DNA of 64,000 nucleotides, taken from Rhodocollybia butyracea (taxonomy: Eukaryota; Basidiomycota; Agaricomycetes; Agaricales; Omphalotaceae). Of the stretch, positions 38,126-46,466 are shown in pieces; within the stretch, counting starts at the first letter, position 1; the number at the start of each line of letters is the position of its first letter. The stretch spans positions 62,001-126,000 of the forward strand of contig JADNRY010000031.1 in the NCBI GenBank assembly GCA_015501585.1. Direction: 5' to 3'. A model generated the notes under the pieces. The model did no database searches and had not been told where the DNA came from. It worked only from the letters and a program-made list of their open reading frames with translations. Position numbers and translations under genes: made by a program.

Positions 38126-40188
38126 ATGGGCTTTTTCAAGCGGATTCTCTCTCTTGGAAGTAAAAAGAGTAGAAGAAAACAGCCTCAGGCTATTAGTAGT
38201 AACGACGTCTGGGTAGACGAAGTGGGCGCTCAGGCAAATCCACCACCGCCTATCGACGAAGATAATGAAATAGCTGCAAATCTCTTGCTACGATCTTCTT
38301 CTGCTCGCTACGCAGTTGTTGCCGAAACAGACTATTCGGCTCTTCCCCCACTTCGTATGTGGATTTGTGACCCTTCATTCTCGCAGTACCAACTTCTTCT
38401 CTAGCACATCCAATAAACAGTGCCGTGAGCACACCTACTGGGTCTACATCTAGTCTTCCGATTCCCAATGTGGTTCGCCGCGGTACATATACCGTCAAAG
38501 TATACCCTCGGCAACAACACCCCTACACAGTACCCTTGGGCAGTCGCGGACTCGATGATGATAACGAGCCTCAAACTCCTCAGCCTCGCCGTCGCGCCCA
38601 GACGGTACCACCTCCTGGAGACGATTCCTCGCATTTACAAGGACTTCGCAGAGATCCTTCAGTCGCTAGTCTGCTCGACTTGTATGATGAACATGGCCAT
38701 CTTCCGTCGAGAGCCTTCTCGAACACGCCTCCTCGTGAGGGCCGCGCACAGACTCAGAGAGGTGGCTCGACATTGCGAGAGCTTCTTGGTGAGTCAGGAA
38801 GTAATCACAACGCTAGTAGTTCATTGGAAGGTGATATTTCCTGGGCTGAGCGATTTCTCGGGTGAGTAAACTCCGATATCTGATTCCCATAAACCTCACT
38901 CTATTATCACAGGGAAGCCCACAGTGCTGCATCATCAGTATCGTCTCTTATTCTTCAAACTCCAGAGAACCTCGAATCTCGCTTCTCCGACAGTCTTTTA
39001 ATCAGCAACGTCTATCAAGACTCCACATACATCAGTGACCACGATCATTCTTCCAGTTATCTCGAAAACCCTGCAATCTCTTCCATGGAAGTAGAGCTCA
39101 GTGCTGAATCCTCACAAATCATTGACGCTGTCCCGTACGTCACCGAAAACCCACTTGAGCAGATTCCAAAGACTCCTCGCAGAGCTTCGGAAGTCTTTGG
39201 TTTCCTCACAGAAAGGCGAAAGTCCCGAGCCTCCGAGGAGATTCTTGATAGGTCGCTTCCAGAGCCCCCTAGTACATTTAGTTCGCCATCGGACAAGGAC
39301 TCGTCTGAGGGCCCCATGCTCTCTCGCTTCTCTGTTAACTCTTCCGAGTTTACCCACAACACAGCGATGGCATCTCATTCTTTCGATGGTGATATCCATT
39401 CTTACGAGACCTCGCCTTCTGGGTCCCATCCTGTGAGCGTCCTTAACAATCACCCATGCGACGATGAACAACATCGAAAGGTTGTTCAACCCGCTCCGAC
39501 TCATGATGTGTCTGAAGCAGAGGATGCCCAGATGACGCGCAAAGTGAAAGTCATCATGGTCGGTCCGACCAAAGTTATCGTTACTGCCCCCACTCCATTG
39601 GCAGATACTAGTGATCGGCCGACGAGTCGAATTCCTCGTCGTCCAAGCTCTTTACATCGCCGACGTTCTCGTACCAACACAAGGGAACATCAACCTGGAC
39701 TTATCGAGCGAGATCTTCCAGATCCTTTCACGCCGATCCCATCTCGGCCGATGAAGCTCATACGAACTTCTGTGAGCTCTGCTTCCCTTGTTAGCACGGG
39801 GGCAACATCTTCTGTCTCCAAAGAGAATAGAAGCTCCAGCAAGAGCAGAAGACACGGCAGCACGAGATCGGTGTTTGATAAAGAAAATTCGAATACGCAC
39901 ATTCACACACTAGGTCTAGCTGTTATGCCTGATATTCCGTTTACGCCTGTCCGAACCAACTCTTCGCGGTCCGCGCTTTTACGGTCCGTTGTTACGCCAG
40001 GGTCGTTTAAACCCCCTGCTGGTATGACACCTTCTCCTGCATCGTCTTCGGAGCTTTCGCCTGTGGGAAAGATGATGATGATGGATGTGAGAAGGCAGAA
40101 GAGCCGGATGAGAGAGCGGGAAGAGCGGGGGCGGAATGATGGGAGTAGTCGTCAGAGAAAACACCAAAGGACCGAGAGGGCGGTGTAA
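38126..40188 (+). CDS. Disordered Ser/Thr/Arg-rich protein of unknown function
   Basis: Three exons are inferred: from ATG 38126 to a donor near 38354, then from an acceptor near 38404 to about 38861, then from about 38913 to TAA 40186-40188. The protein is about 650 residues. The N terminus MGFFKRILSLGSKKSRRK combines hydrophobic and strongly basic residues, suggesting membrane attachment; position 6 is Arg, so it is a poor myristoylation site. The rest is low in order: Pro/Gln-rich, then Ser/Glu-rich, with many basic-Ser sites (RRASE, RRKSRASEE, RRRSRTN) that could be kinase targets. One more ordered strip is VKVIMVGPTKVIVTAPTP. The C terminus is basic with coiled-coil tendency (RRQKSRMREREERGRND). 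I recognise no domain. Codon use and intron size match the neighbours. Confidence 0.7.
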
Positions 40189-40478
40189 GGTGTTGGTGTA
40201 TCATGTAACTTATGGTCTGGTCTTGGACAACACCCAGATTCAACGACCTCGAATTACCGTCACGTACATATACGTTTAGTACAAGTTTTCTTTTTCTCTC
40301 ATGCTTTGTCTACTTTCAGTGCATTTTGGTTACTTTTTCCTGTTGTTTGATACAATGATACGTTGCACGTGTCTAAGAGGATTCTATCTATGTAATCCCA
40401 TGTTTCTGGACCCAAGTTTTCTTCCGCCGCGTGCCAGAAGACACGAATCTGCTTTCAAGTTTTAACAGTAACACATTC
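40189..40478. other. Convergent intergenic region
   Basis: About 290 bases between two facing stop codons. It is T-rich with no open frame of note. Confidence 0.5.
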
Positions 40479-40771
40479 TTAAGTCTTCTTTGTGTCTTTC
40501 TGTTTCAATCCCTTATCCGCTTCCTTGAGCATTGCCCTCCAGTGCAAATACTCCAGACTGTGTTTGGCGCGTCCGGTAGCTGAATCAGAGCGAAAGGGGG
40601 CGTTGACTGGTGGTGAAGGAAACCAGAGGAGAAGACCGGAGGGGTCTTGAGCAAAGAGACTGGCTGGATAACGTGACGATAACGATGATTAGAATGCTCG
40701 AGGATATGGGTATTTAATAGGTACTTGCTTGTTTTTTTGGGTAACTTTGAAACTTCGTACTGGACGTTCAT
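40479..40771 (-). CDS. Small two-exon protein (about 75 residues), unknown function
   Basis: Exon 1 is 40725-40771 (MNVQYEVSKLPKKTS), the intron 40660-40724 (65 nt, GT..AG with CTAATC branch site), exon 2 40479-40659. The joined frame continues NLFAQDPSGLLLWFPSPPVN, APFRSDSATGRAKHSLEYLH, WRAMLKEADKGLKQKDTKKT and a TAA at 40479-40481. The composition looks like real protein: an aromatic/Pro segment LLLWFPSPPVN followed by a helix SLEYLHWRAMLKEADKG. I do not recognise the family. A decayed copy of exon 1 occurs at about 42270-42345. The unspliced frame also runs to 40505 but gives no protein-like tail. Confidence 0.55.
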
Positions 40772-40825
40772 GACGAAGAGGCGTTTGATGAGTCATACGC
40801 TCGCGTAAATGTGGGTCCCCGGGGC
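40721..40825. repeat. Repeat pair, copy 1 (blocks A then B)
   Basis: Block A (TACTTGCTTGTTT to GATGAGTCAT, about 40722-40796) is followed by block B (GCTCGCGTAAATGTGGGTCC, about 40800-40822). The same two blocks occur at 42240-42349 in the opposite order. Block A contains exon 1 of the small gene. Confidence 0.75.
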
Positions 40826-40844
40826 CCGGACTCCTCTATCCAAC

Positions 40845-41658
40845 ATGTTCCTTGTGTTGTTTCGTCGGCTACGGCTAAGTAGCATTCTACATGCTTATAT
40901 CATCCTCACAGCCTGCGAAACCAGACGTCCGCTTCTTTCAGTTCTGGATCCCCCTTGTCATGAAATGCACTCGACGTACGTTTTCAACCGAAGCCCATGC
41001 ACTCCTGTTTTTGAGATCCACGGGTCTTTGATACGTTTGTGCTCGATGGATATACCTACACCGTTATGTCGCGCATGAAGGGAGTGCCACTTCTTGATGT
41101 TCATCGGGATAATCGGAACAACCCAGAACATCAGATACCTATCAGTTACGATGCCATTTCCACCGCTGTGCATGATGTTGTGAAGCACCTTTGGACCCTG
41201 CGGAGCAGCCGTTGAAGGACAAGGTAATGCTCAGCACTAGCGGCCATGGTCTTCCGGAACTTACACAATTCTTCGACTCTCACATATCCGTCCTTGATCT
41301 GTACTACTTGCCGCCAAACCTTGACACAACCAGCCGACCCAAAGTGGGCCGCAATTCATCTATTACGGGCTCACCCAGAACCTATGCAGGCGGCACTGAG
41401 AGATGGAGTAGCCTGGCCCGGTGTACATTCCGACCTCAATATAATGATAAACCCGGAAACAGGTGAATTTGTGGGAATTCTGGGTTGGGGGGACTTGGGT
41501 TAGCGGCCAAAACATTGACAACTGTTTCCCTTGAGACACTGTGGGCCGGCTACGCTGGGCCCTTTCGCCAACTGTTTTCGTGGGATGCGCTTTCCAGACC
41601 AAACAGAGGAGGTTTATGAAATGATGTTCAAGCTGTAGTATACCATTTGGCGTGCTGA
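40845..41658 (+). pseudogene. Decayed APH-fold kinase copy
   Basis: Colinear with the intact gene at 45207-46058 but broken by several indels and stops. It starts with MFLVLFRRLRL, then an extra AGT breaks the frame. The stretch coding for LKLPIPRVIDTF is deleted. Further single-base changes shift the frame near 41205, and stops follow. Decay also struck the catalytic site: the intact copy has HSDLKMHNIMI, whereas here KMH is lost (HSDLNIMI); and ILDWED has become ILGWGD, removing the Mg-binding Asp. Much of the DNA still matches closely, so the duplication is fairly recent or the decay was rapid. Confidence 0.88.
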
Positions 41659-41751
41659 TCTGCTCAACGTGACGGCAAAAAACTTCCTAACGAGTCCCAA
41701 GATTCATTGGCGCGTACAACGTTTCTGAATTAATATCGGCGAAACATTTTA

Positions 41752-42147
41752 ATGGTGTACTACAGTGTGCATATGCCCTCGGTCTTGTTGTATCTGGCTT
41801 CGGGCTATCAGCATTCATATTTTCCTTCATATCTCAACACGCTTTTCTTGGACAAACTCATATCTGCTATTGACTCTGGCACTGGGCACAGCTCTACCAC
41901 CGCTCATCGTCGTCTTCTTTATCTGACCGGTCCCTCTCATTCACCGGATCCAGATGATGCAGAGTCCAGACAGTCGGACTCCATCGATTCCTCCAAGCGA
42001 TTTGATATCGCAGAATATCATTGGTGTTCCTTCTGGATCGAGCTCCTTTTGGGTATCAACCAGTTCAGAAAGAAACTCGTACCCGAAGACAGCCCTCTGC
42101 TAAAGCATCCTCATGGGAGAACATTATCCACTTCAGTTGACTTTTGA
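41752..42147 (+). CDS. Possible short protein, unknown
   Basis: An uninterrupted frame of 131 codons from ATG 41752 lies just after the APH pseudogene. It reads MVYYSVHMPSVLLYLASGYQ, later RRLLYLTGPSHSPDPDDAES and FWIELLLGINQFRKKLVPE. No family is recognised and no exon partner is obvious. It may be a chance frame or a relic of a longer gene. Confidence 0.25.
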   Translation: MVYYSVHMPSVLLYLASGYQHSYFPSYLNTLFLDKLISAIDSGTGHSSTTAHRRLLYLTGPSHSPDPDDAESRQSDSIDSSKRFDIAEYHWCSFWIELLLGINQFRKKLVPEDSPLLKHPHGRTLSTSVDF

Positions 42148-42239
42148 ATACTGTTTTGCAATTTCTCATTGGGTGTGTACATCATCGTCGAGCGTATGAT
42201 AATCAATATGGCAATCAATTTAACCTATTGAACCATCTA

Positions 42240-42349
42240 GGCTCGCGTAAATGTGGGTCCCCGGACTCTACTTGCTTGTTTCTTTGGGTAGCTTTGAACT
42301 TTCGTACTGGACGTTCATAATGAAGAATGCGGCGTTGATGAGTCATATC
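42240..42349. repeat. Repeat pair, copy 2 (blocks B then A)
   Basis: Contains GCTCGCGTAAATGTGGGTCC first (42241-42260) and then TACTTGCTTGTTTCTTTGGG through GATGAGTCAT (about 42269-42346). The order is swapped relative to 40721-40825. On the minus strand it still encodes a decayed exon 1 (MNVQYESSKLPKETS) of the small gene, without exon 2. Confidence 0.75.
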
Positions 42350-43069
42350 ATTTCACTACACGCTAGGACGAGATACTTATAAGTACGTTGCTTGGGAGCC
42401 AGTCAAACCCGATTATATGTAAAGAAATCCAGAGAGATCCAAAAGCCGTTGAAGTCATCAACTGGACGAAGAAAATGTTATTGGGTGTACTCATGCGGCT
42501 TATGCGAGAAACCTAACGAGGTTCGGCGTACCCCTTGGGGACCTGCTTTCCAGAGCAGTTTTCATTTAAGCTCTTTTGGTTGAGTCTGCCCAGACTAGCA
42601 TGCGCTGCCATCGCTGGCATATCATATATCCCTGACTCACAAGATGGGTTTCAAGAATGTTATCGCACCTATAATTTTGACAAAACGCGAGTCATGCACG
42701 CGGGGAGGAATTTGCCTGTGGGACTCGTCAATCACAAAAAAATGCCTTGCCTTTGACTAACCCCCCAAGGCTAGGGCTCAAGCTATATAGCGCAAGGATA
42801 TCAAGACCTCTTGGTAAGTTAAAGGTCAGTTAAAGGTTTAATGCCTCTCTTACTTCTGAATAATGTACAACATACATAGGACATTCGGGCATATATTTGC
42901 AGACCCTCTACGGATTGTAGTACGCCGAATCTAACGAAGTCCCTCGGATAACTGATACGGACCATTCTCTTGTCACTTAGATTGTATTCAGGAAGTATAA
43001 CAAAACCACACAGTTAAACTCGAGTAAAAAGTAAACGGTGACATGAAAACAGTTCGACAAAGAGTGCCA
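42350..43069. other. Region without a supportable gene
   Basis: About 720 bases. Between 42380 and 42770 all plus-strand frames are short, with protein-like pieces in alternating frames (for example KEIQRDPKAVEVINWTKKML), which suggests a decayed gene I cannot identify. The rest appears empty. Confidence 0.35.
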
Positions 43070-43687
43070 CTAATACTCGGTTATCTCAGCGTTAAAGACT
43101 CCAGATCCTTCGTTCAATGATTTCTCGTTGGCGAGGCTACGTTCGGTCATAAACTGCTCCAACTTGTTAAGGGATTCGAGTTCGGCAGAACGAACAATGC
43201 GTCCGACCTGTACCATCCTGGAGAGTACGCGGAAGATCCAAGTTCTGCAGCTGATACCATTACGACGATTGTCCTTGAGAGCTGGATAACCCATGGATGG
43301 GTCAAATATGTTTGGATACATCGCCACGAACTCTTCAAACGTCGTGGGCTTGAAGCCAAGTATCTTAACGAATAGGAAGGTTATTCCGCTTGTCGCTGTG
43401 AAGGTGGAAGGTCCAATGACCTCTTTGGCGACGATATGTTCCGCGGGATCCTTGTCACTCGTCTTTTCATAAAATGTGGTCCAATGATATCTCATTGAGC
43501 GGCCACTACTGTCAGTCAAGAAAAATGCCCAGTGAAATTTTCCAGGACTGGGCAGAATCTGGGAGGTAGCAATGTAGAGGCTATTGAGTTCGAGTGTTAC
43601 AGGTCGTAGATTGGACTTCGGGACACTAGATTCATCGGTGTACAAGTGGCTATCGATTTCGATCGTGTCTGCTCCTAGGTTGGACAT
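43070..43687 (-). CDS. Hypothetical protein of Agaricomycete type
   Basis: Single exon of 205 codons from ATG 43687 (MSNLGADTIEIDSHLY) to a stop at 43070. It has regular alternation of strands and helices: VTLELNSLYIATSQILPSPG, KFHWAFFLTDSSGRSMRYHW, HIVAKEVIGPSTFTATSGIT, NRRNGISCRTWIFRVLSRMV, and a helical end SLNKLEQFMTERSLANE. The FHWAFFLTD...RYHW pattern recurs, from memory, in uncharacterised mushroom proteins, but I cannot name a domain. The conserved Cys-Arg-Thr-Trp segment with the early His-Trp resembles the arrangement in papain-like folds (NlpC/PPPDE-like), which is only a suggestion. A frame extends upstream without an ATG, so 43687 is the chosen start. Confidence 0.6.
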   Translation of the reverse strand: MSNLGADTIEIDSHLYTDESSVPKSNLRPVTLELNSLYIATSQILPSPGKFHWAFFLTDSSGRSMRYHWTTFYEKTSDKDPAEHIVAKEVIGPSTFTATSGITFLFVKILGFKPTTFEEFVAMYPNIFDPSMGYPALKDNRRNGISCRTWIFRVLSRMVQVGRIVRSAELESLNKLEQFMTERSLANEKSLNEGSGVFNAEITEY

Positions 43688-45206
43688 TCTGGCAGATTCA
43701 CCAGTGAATGACAATGTCAGTAAAGACGTGGATCAGACAAACGTACACGTACGAGAATAGAGTCTTGGGGCTGCGAGAAGTGAAGGCGATAAAGCACAGA
43801 TGGGAGCGCTGTTGTTCGAAAGAGCTACCAGATACTTTTTATACGCTGCATGTCAGAGGATGTACCAAATTGGATTGTACTCTTGTGTGTAAACGTGGAC
43901 AGTTTGAGGTTTAATCTCGCTTTTTTTGGTGATCGCGAGGTATTGGCAAAAGTAGCCGTTAAAAGCTCCTAGAAGGGCAAACCTAGGGACACAAACATAT
44001 ACTTTTATGTCATTAAAAACAAACCATTACAGACTCACTCGAGCCCGAATCTCCATCTGATCAGATATCCTAACTGCAAAACGCATAAGCGATCCAGTAG
44101 ATGCGAAGATATTGATAAAGAGTCCAAACCTGTGAATTATTCGACTCACAAAGTGATTTAGGCTAGTCTGATTTCATTTACCATTATTTTCGGGATTTTG
44201 GTTGATTTTCCTTCTTGTGTGTGCTACCAAAGACGGAGTTCAAAATATGTAGTGAGGTGTGGCGCGGCGAGTTCAGACATTTTAGAGTAGCTGGACCCTT
44301 AGAAAACATTGAACCCAGCAGTTCAGGAAGACTTTCCGAGCGTGGCAGAAAAACAAGCAAAAGATATCGCTCACATTGTTCGTGATTACAACTTTCATAT
44401 CCAGTTGACACCAAGTGAGATGGTCAAAAAGGCGCAAGCAAAGCTCTGCCGAAAAAAGGTCCTTGGAGAGGGACCCTTCACCCAACATGACTCGATTATT
44501 TGCCAGATGGCAGTACAAGCCTTGTTATGTATTACATCCATGGCGGAGATGGTAAAGGCTGGTTACAAGGCCTCTCTGACCAGGCAATGCACAGGCTTCT
44601 TGTTAGCTTAGGAACAAAAAGTTATTCCTTATTTACTCGATTGATAAGGGAAACCCTGCTGTGAGAGCCAAGATGTATATCCGTGGGTCAGAATGTACTC
44701 AGTCTGAGTAGAATTACGCACAGGTGTAGTAATAGACTATGTCTCAATCTGAATTCATTCTGTGGGCTTCTTTATCAGTGATGGAGAACAAGAACAGGTT
44801 TTAATATAACGAATCAGTGGAAGCACTTGAATTCCCAGGCTCGGTCAGATTTGCCGGTCCACCACACACTAAGATTCTCCTGTCAAGTCCCTAGAAGGCC
44901 CTACGCAAGACTTGCTAATGGTACGCGAGCGGCTCGGACGCGTAAACCGCCTGTCCTAGGCTCATGCTATGCCTGAGAATTTGGACTACTTTTACCACAA
45001 GCCACAAGTCTTGCACCAGGCCGCCACAGGCTTTCTGTAAATAAGCCTGGAAGGAAAGAGATCCCAGCACCGCACCATGTGTGTGCCGCGTCGATGTACC
45101 CAACCGAAAACCAACCAAACTAGAAATTTCCCACGCTGACTCCAGGCCGTAAATACGTTGGGCATTTAGACTAGTACTAACGTTCACCTCTGCTTATCAT
45201 CCAGCC
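43688..45206. other. Intergenic region before the intact APH gene
   Basis: About 1.5 kb. A 100-codon frame at 44309-44611 (+) has helical, protein-like sequence (AEKQAKDIAHIVRDYNFHIQ) but no ATG near its start and no recognised family, so it may be a relic. The remainder shows no supportable gene, repeat or RNA. Confidence 0.4.
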
Positions 45207-46058
45207 ATGTTCCTTGTGTTGTTTCGTCGGCTACGGCTAGCATTCTACATGCTTATATCATCCTCACAGCCTGCGAAACCAGACGTCCGCTTCTTTCAGT
45301 TCTGGATCCCCCTTGTCATGAAATGCACTCGACGTACGTTTTCAACCGAAGCCCATGCACTCTTGTTTCTGAGATCCACGGGTCTCAAGCTTCCTATTCC
45401 ACGCGTCATTGATACGTTTGTGCTCGATGGTTATACCTACACCGTTATGTCGCGCATGAAGGGAGTGCCACTTCTTGATGTTCATCGGGATAATTGGAAC
45501 AACCCAGAACATCAGATACCTATCAGTTACGATGCCATTTCCACCGCTGTGCGTGATGTTGTGGAGCAGCTCTGGACTCTGGAGCAGCCGTTGAAGGACA
45601 AGGGAAAGGTAATGCTCAGCGCTAGCGGCCATGGTCTTCCGGACCCCACACAATTCTTCGACTCTCACATGGACCCTCGGCCCTCCGTCCTTGATCTGTA
45701 CTACTACTTGACGCCACACCTTGATACGACCAGCCGACCTAAGTGGACCGCGAGTCATCTATTACAGGCTCACCCAGAACCTATGCAAGCGGTACTGAGA
45801 GATGAAGTAGCTTGGGTACATTCCGATCTCAAAATGCACAACATAATGATAGACCCGGAAACAGGTGAATTTGTGGGAATTCTGGATTGGGAGGACTCAG
45901 GTTGGCGGCCAAAACATTGGCAGCTGTTTCCCTTGAGACACTATGGGCCGGCTACGCTGGGTCCTTTCGCCAACTGTTTTCGTGGGATGCGTTTTCCAGA
46001 CCAAACAGAGGAAGCGTATGAGATGATGTTCAAGCTGTTATACCATTTGCCGTGCTGA
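45207..46058 (+). CDS. APH-fold (aminoglycoside phosphotransferase-like) kinase
   Basis: Single exon of 283 residues from ATG 45207 to TGA 46056-46058. The opening MFLVLFRRLRLAFYMLISSS is a short start for the family, and a weak N lobe follows: FWIPLVMKCTRRTFSTEAHA, LLFLRSTGLKLPIPRVIDTF, GYTYTVMSRMKGVPLLD. The C lobe has the Brenner catalytic motif WVHSDLKMHNIMID and the Mg-binding ILDWEDSGW, both intact. These enzymes phosphorylate small molecules; in fungi they form large, mostly uncharacterised expansions, and an antibiotic-resistance role should not be assumed. Two decayed relatives flank it (40845-41658 and 46095-46345), so this is the surviving member of a local duplication. Confidence 0.88.
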   Translation: MFLVLFRRLRLAFYMLISSSQPAKPDVRFFQFWIPLVMKCTRRTFSTEAHALLFLRSTGLKLPIPRVIDTFVLDGYTYTVMSRMKGVPLLDVHRDNWNNPEHQIPISYDAISTAVRDVVEQLWTLEQPLKDKGKVMLSASGHGLPDPTQFFDSHMDPRPSVLDLYYYLTPHLDTTSRPKWTASHLLQAHPEPMQAVLRDEVAWVHSDLKMHNIMIDPETGEFVGILDWEDSGWRPKHWQLFPLRHYGPATLGPFANCFRGMRFPDQTEEAYEMMFKLLYHLPC

Positions 46059-46094
46059 TAGTGCTTTTGTCCAATGCTCGAGATGGTACCATGT

Positions 46095-46345
46095 AGGCCG
46101 GTAGCAGTAGTATTGGACGATGAAGTAAGTAGCTATATCCAGATCTGAAAATGCACAATATAATCACAAAAACGTATTTTGGATTGGGAGGGTTCAGGTT
46201 GGTTCGTTGGTGGTAGTGTTGGCTGGACCTTTTTGAGGGCGTTCAGGTTATTGTTTCCGTCATATGGGGTTCCCAGACGAGACGCAGAGGCATACGACAC
46301 GATGGCCAAGCTGCTGTACTATGTGGCAACTGTTACTTAAGTCCT
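46095..46345 (+). pseudogene. C-terminal remnant of an APH-fold kinase
   Basis: Follows directly on the intact APH gene and matches its last ~270 bases with many changes: GATGAAGTAAGTAGCTATAT for the pre-catalytic segment, AAAATGCACAATATAATCA for KMHNIM, TTGGATTGGGAGGGTTCAGG for LDWEDSG, and a final GCCAAGCTGCTGTACTATGT for the KLLYH end. Stops and deletions (the PETGEFVGI stretch is missing) show it is dead. Confidence 0.75.
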
Positions 46346-46466
46346 GTTACTCGAGATCTGCTGGGTAGAATAATTACTTAGTACAATCCGCGACCGATGA
46401 GTCATACTGTAACTCGTGATGCGTGACTTCACGCGTTCTGCAAAGCTTGAAGCTTGACCAGCTACG

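Noticed and set aside
44309..44611. 100-codon plus frame with helical sequence
   Set aside because: No ATG near the start, no recognised family and no adjoining exons; kept only as a remark in the intergenic entry.
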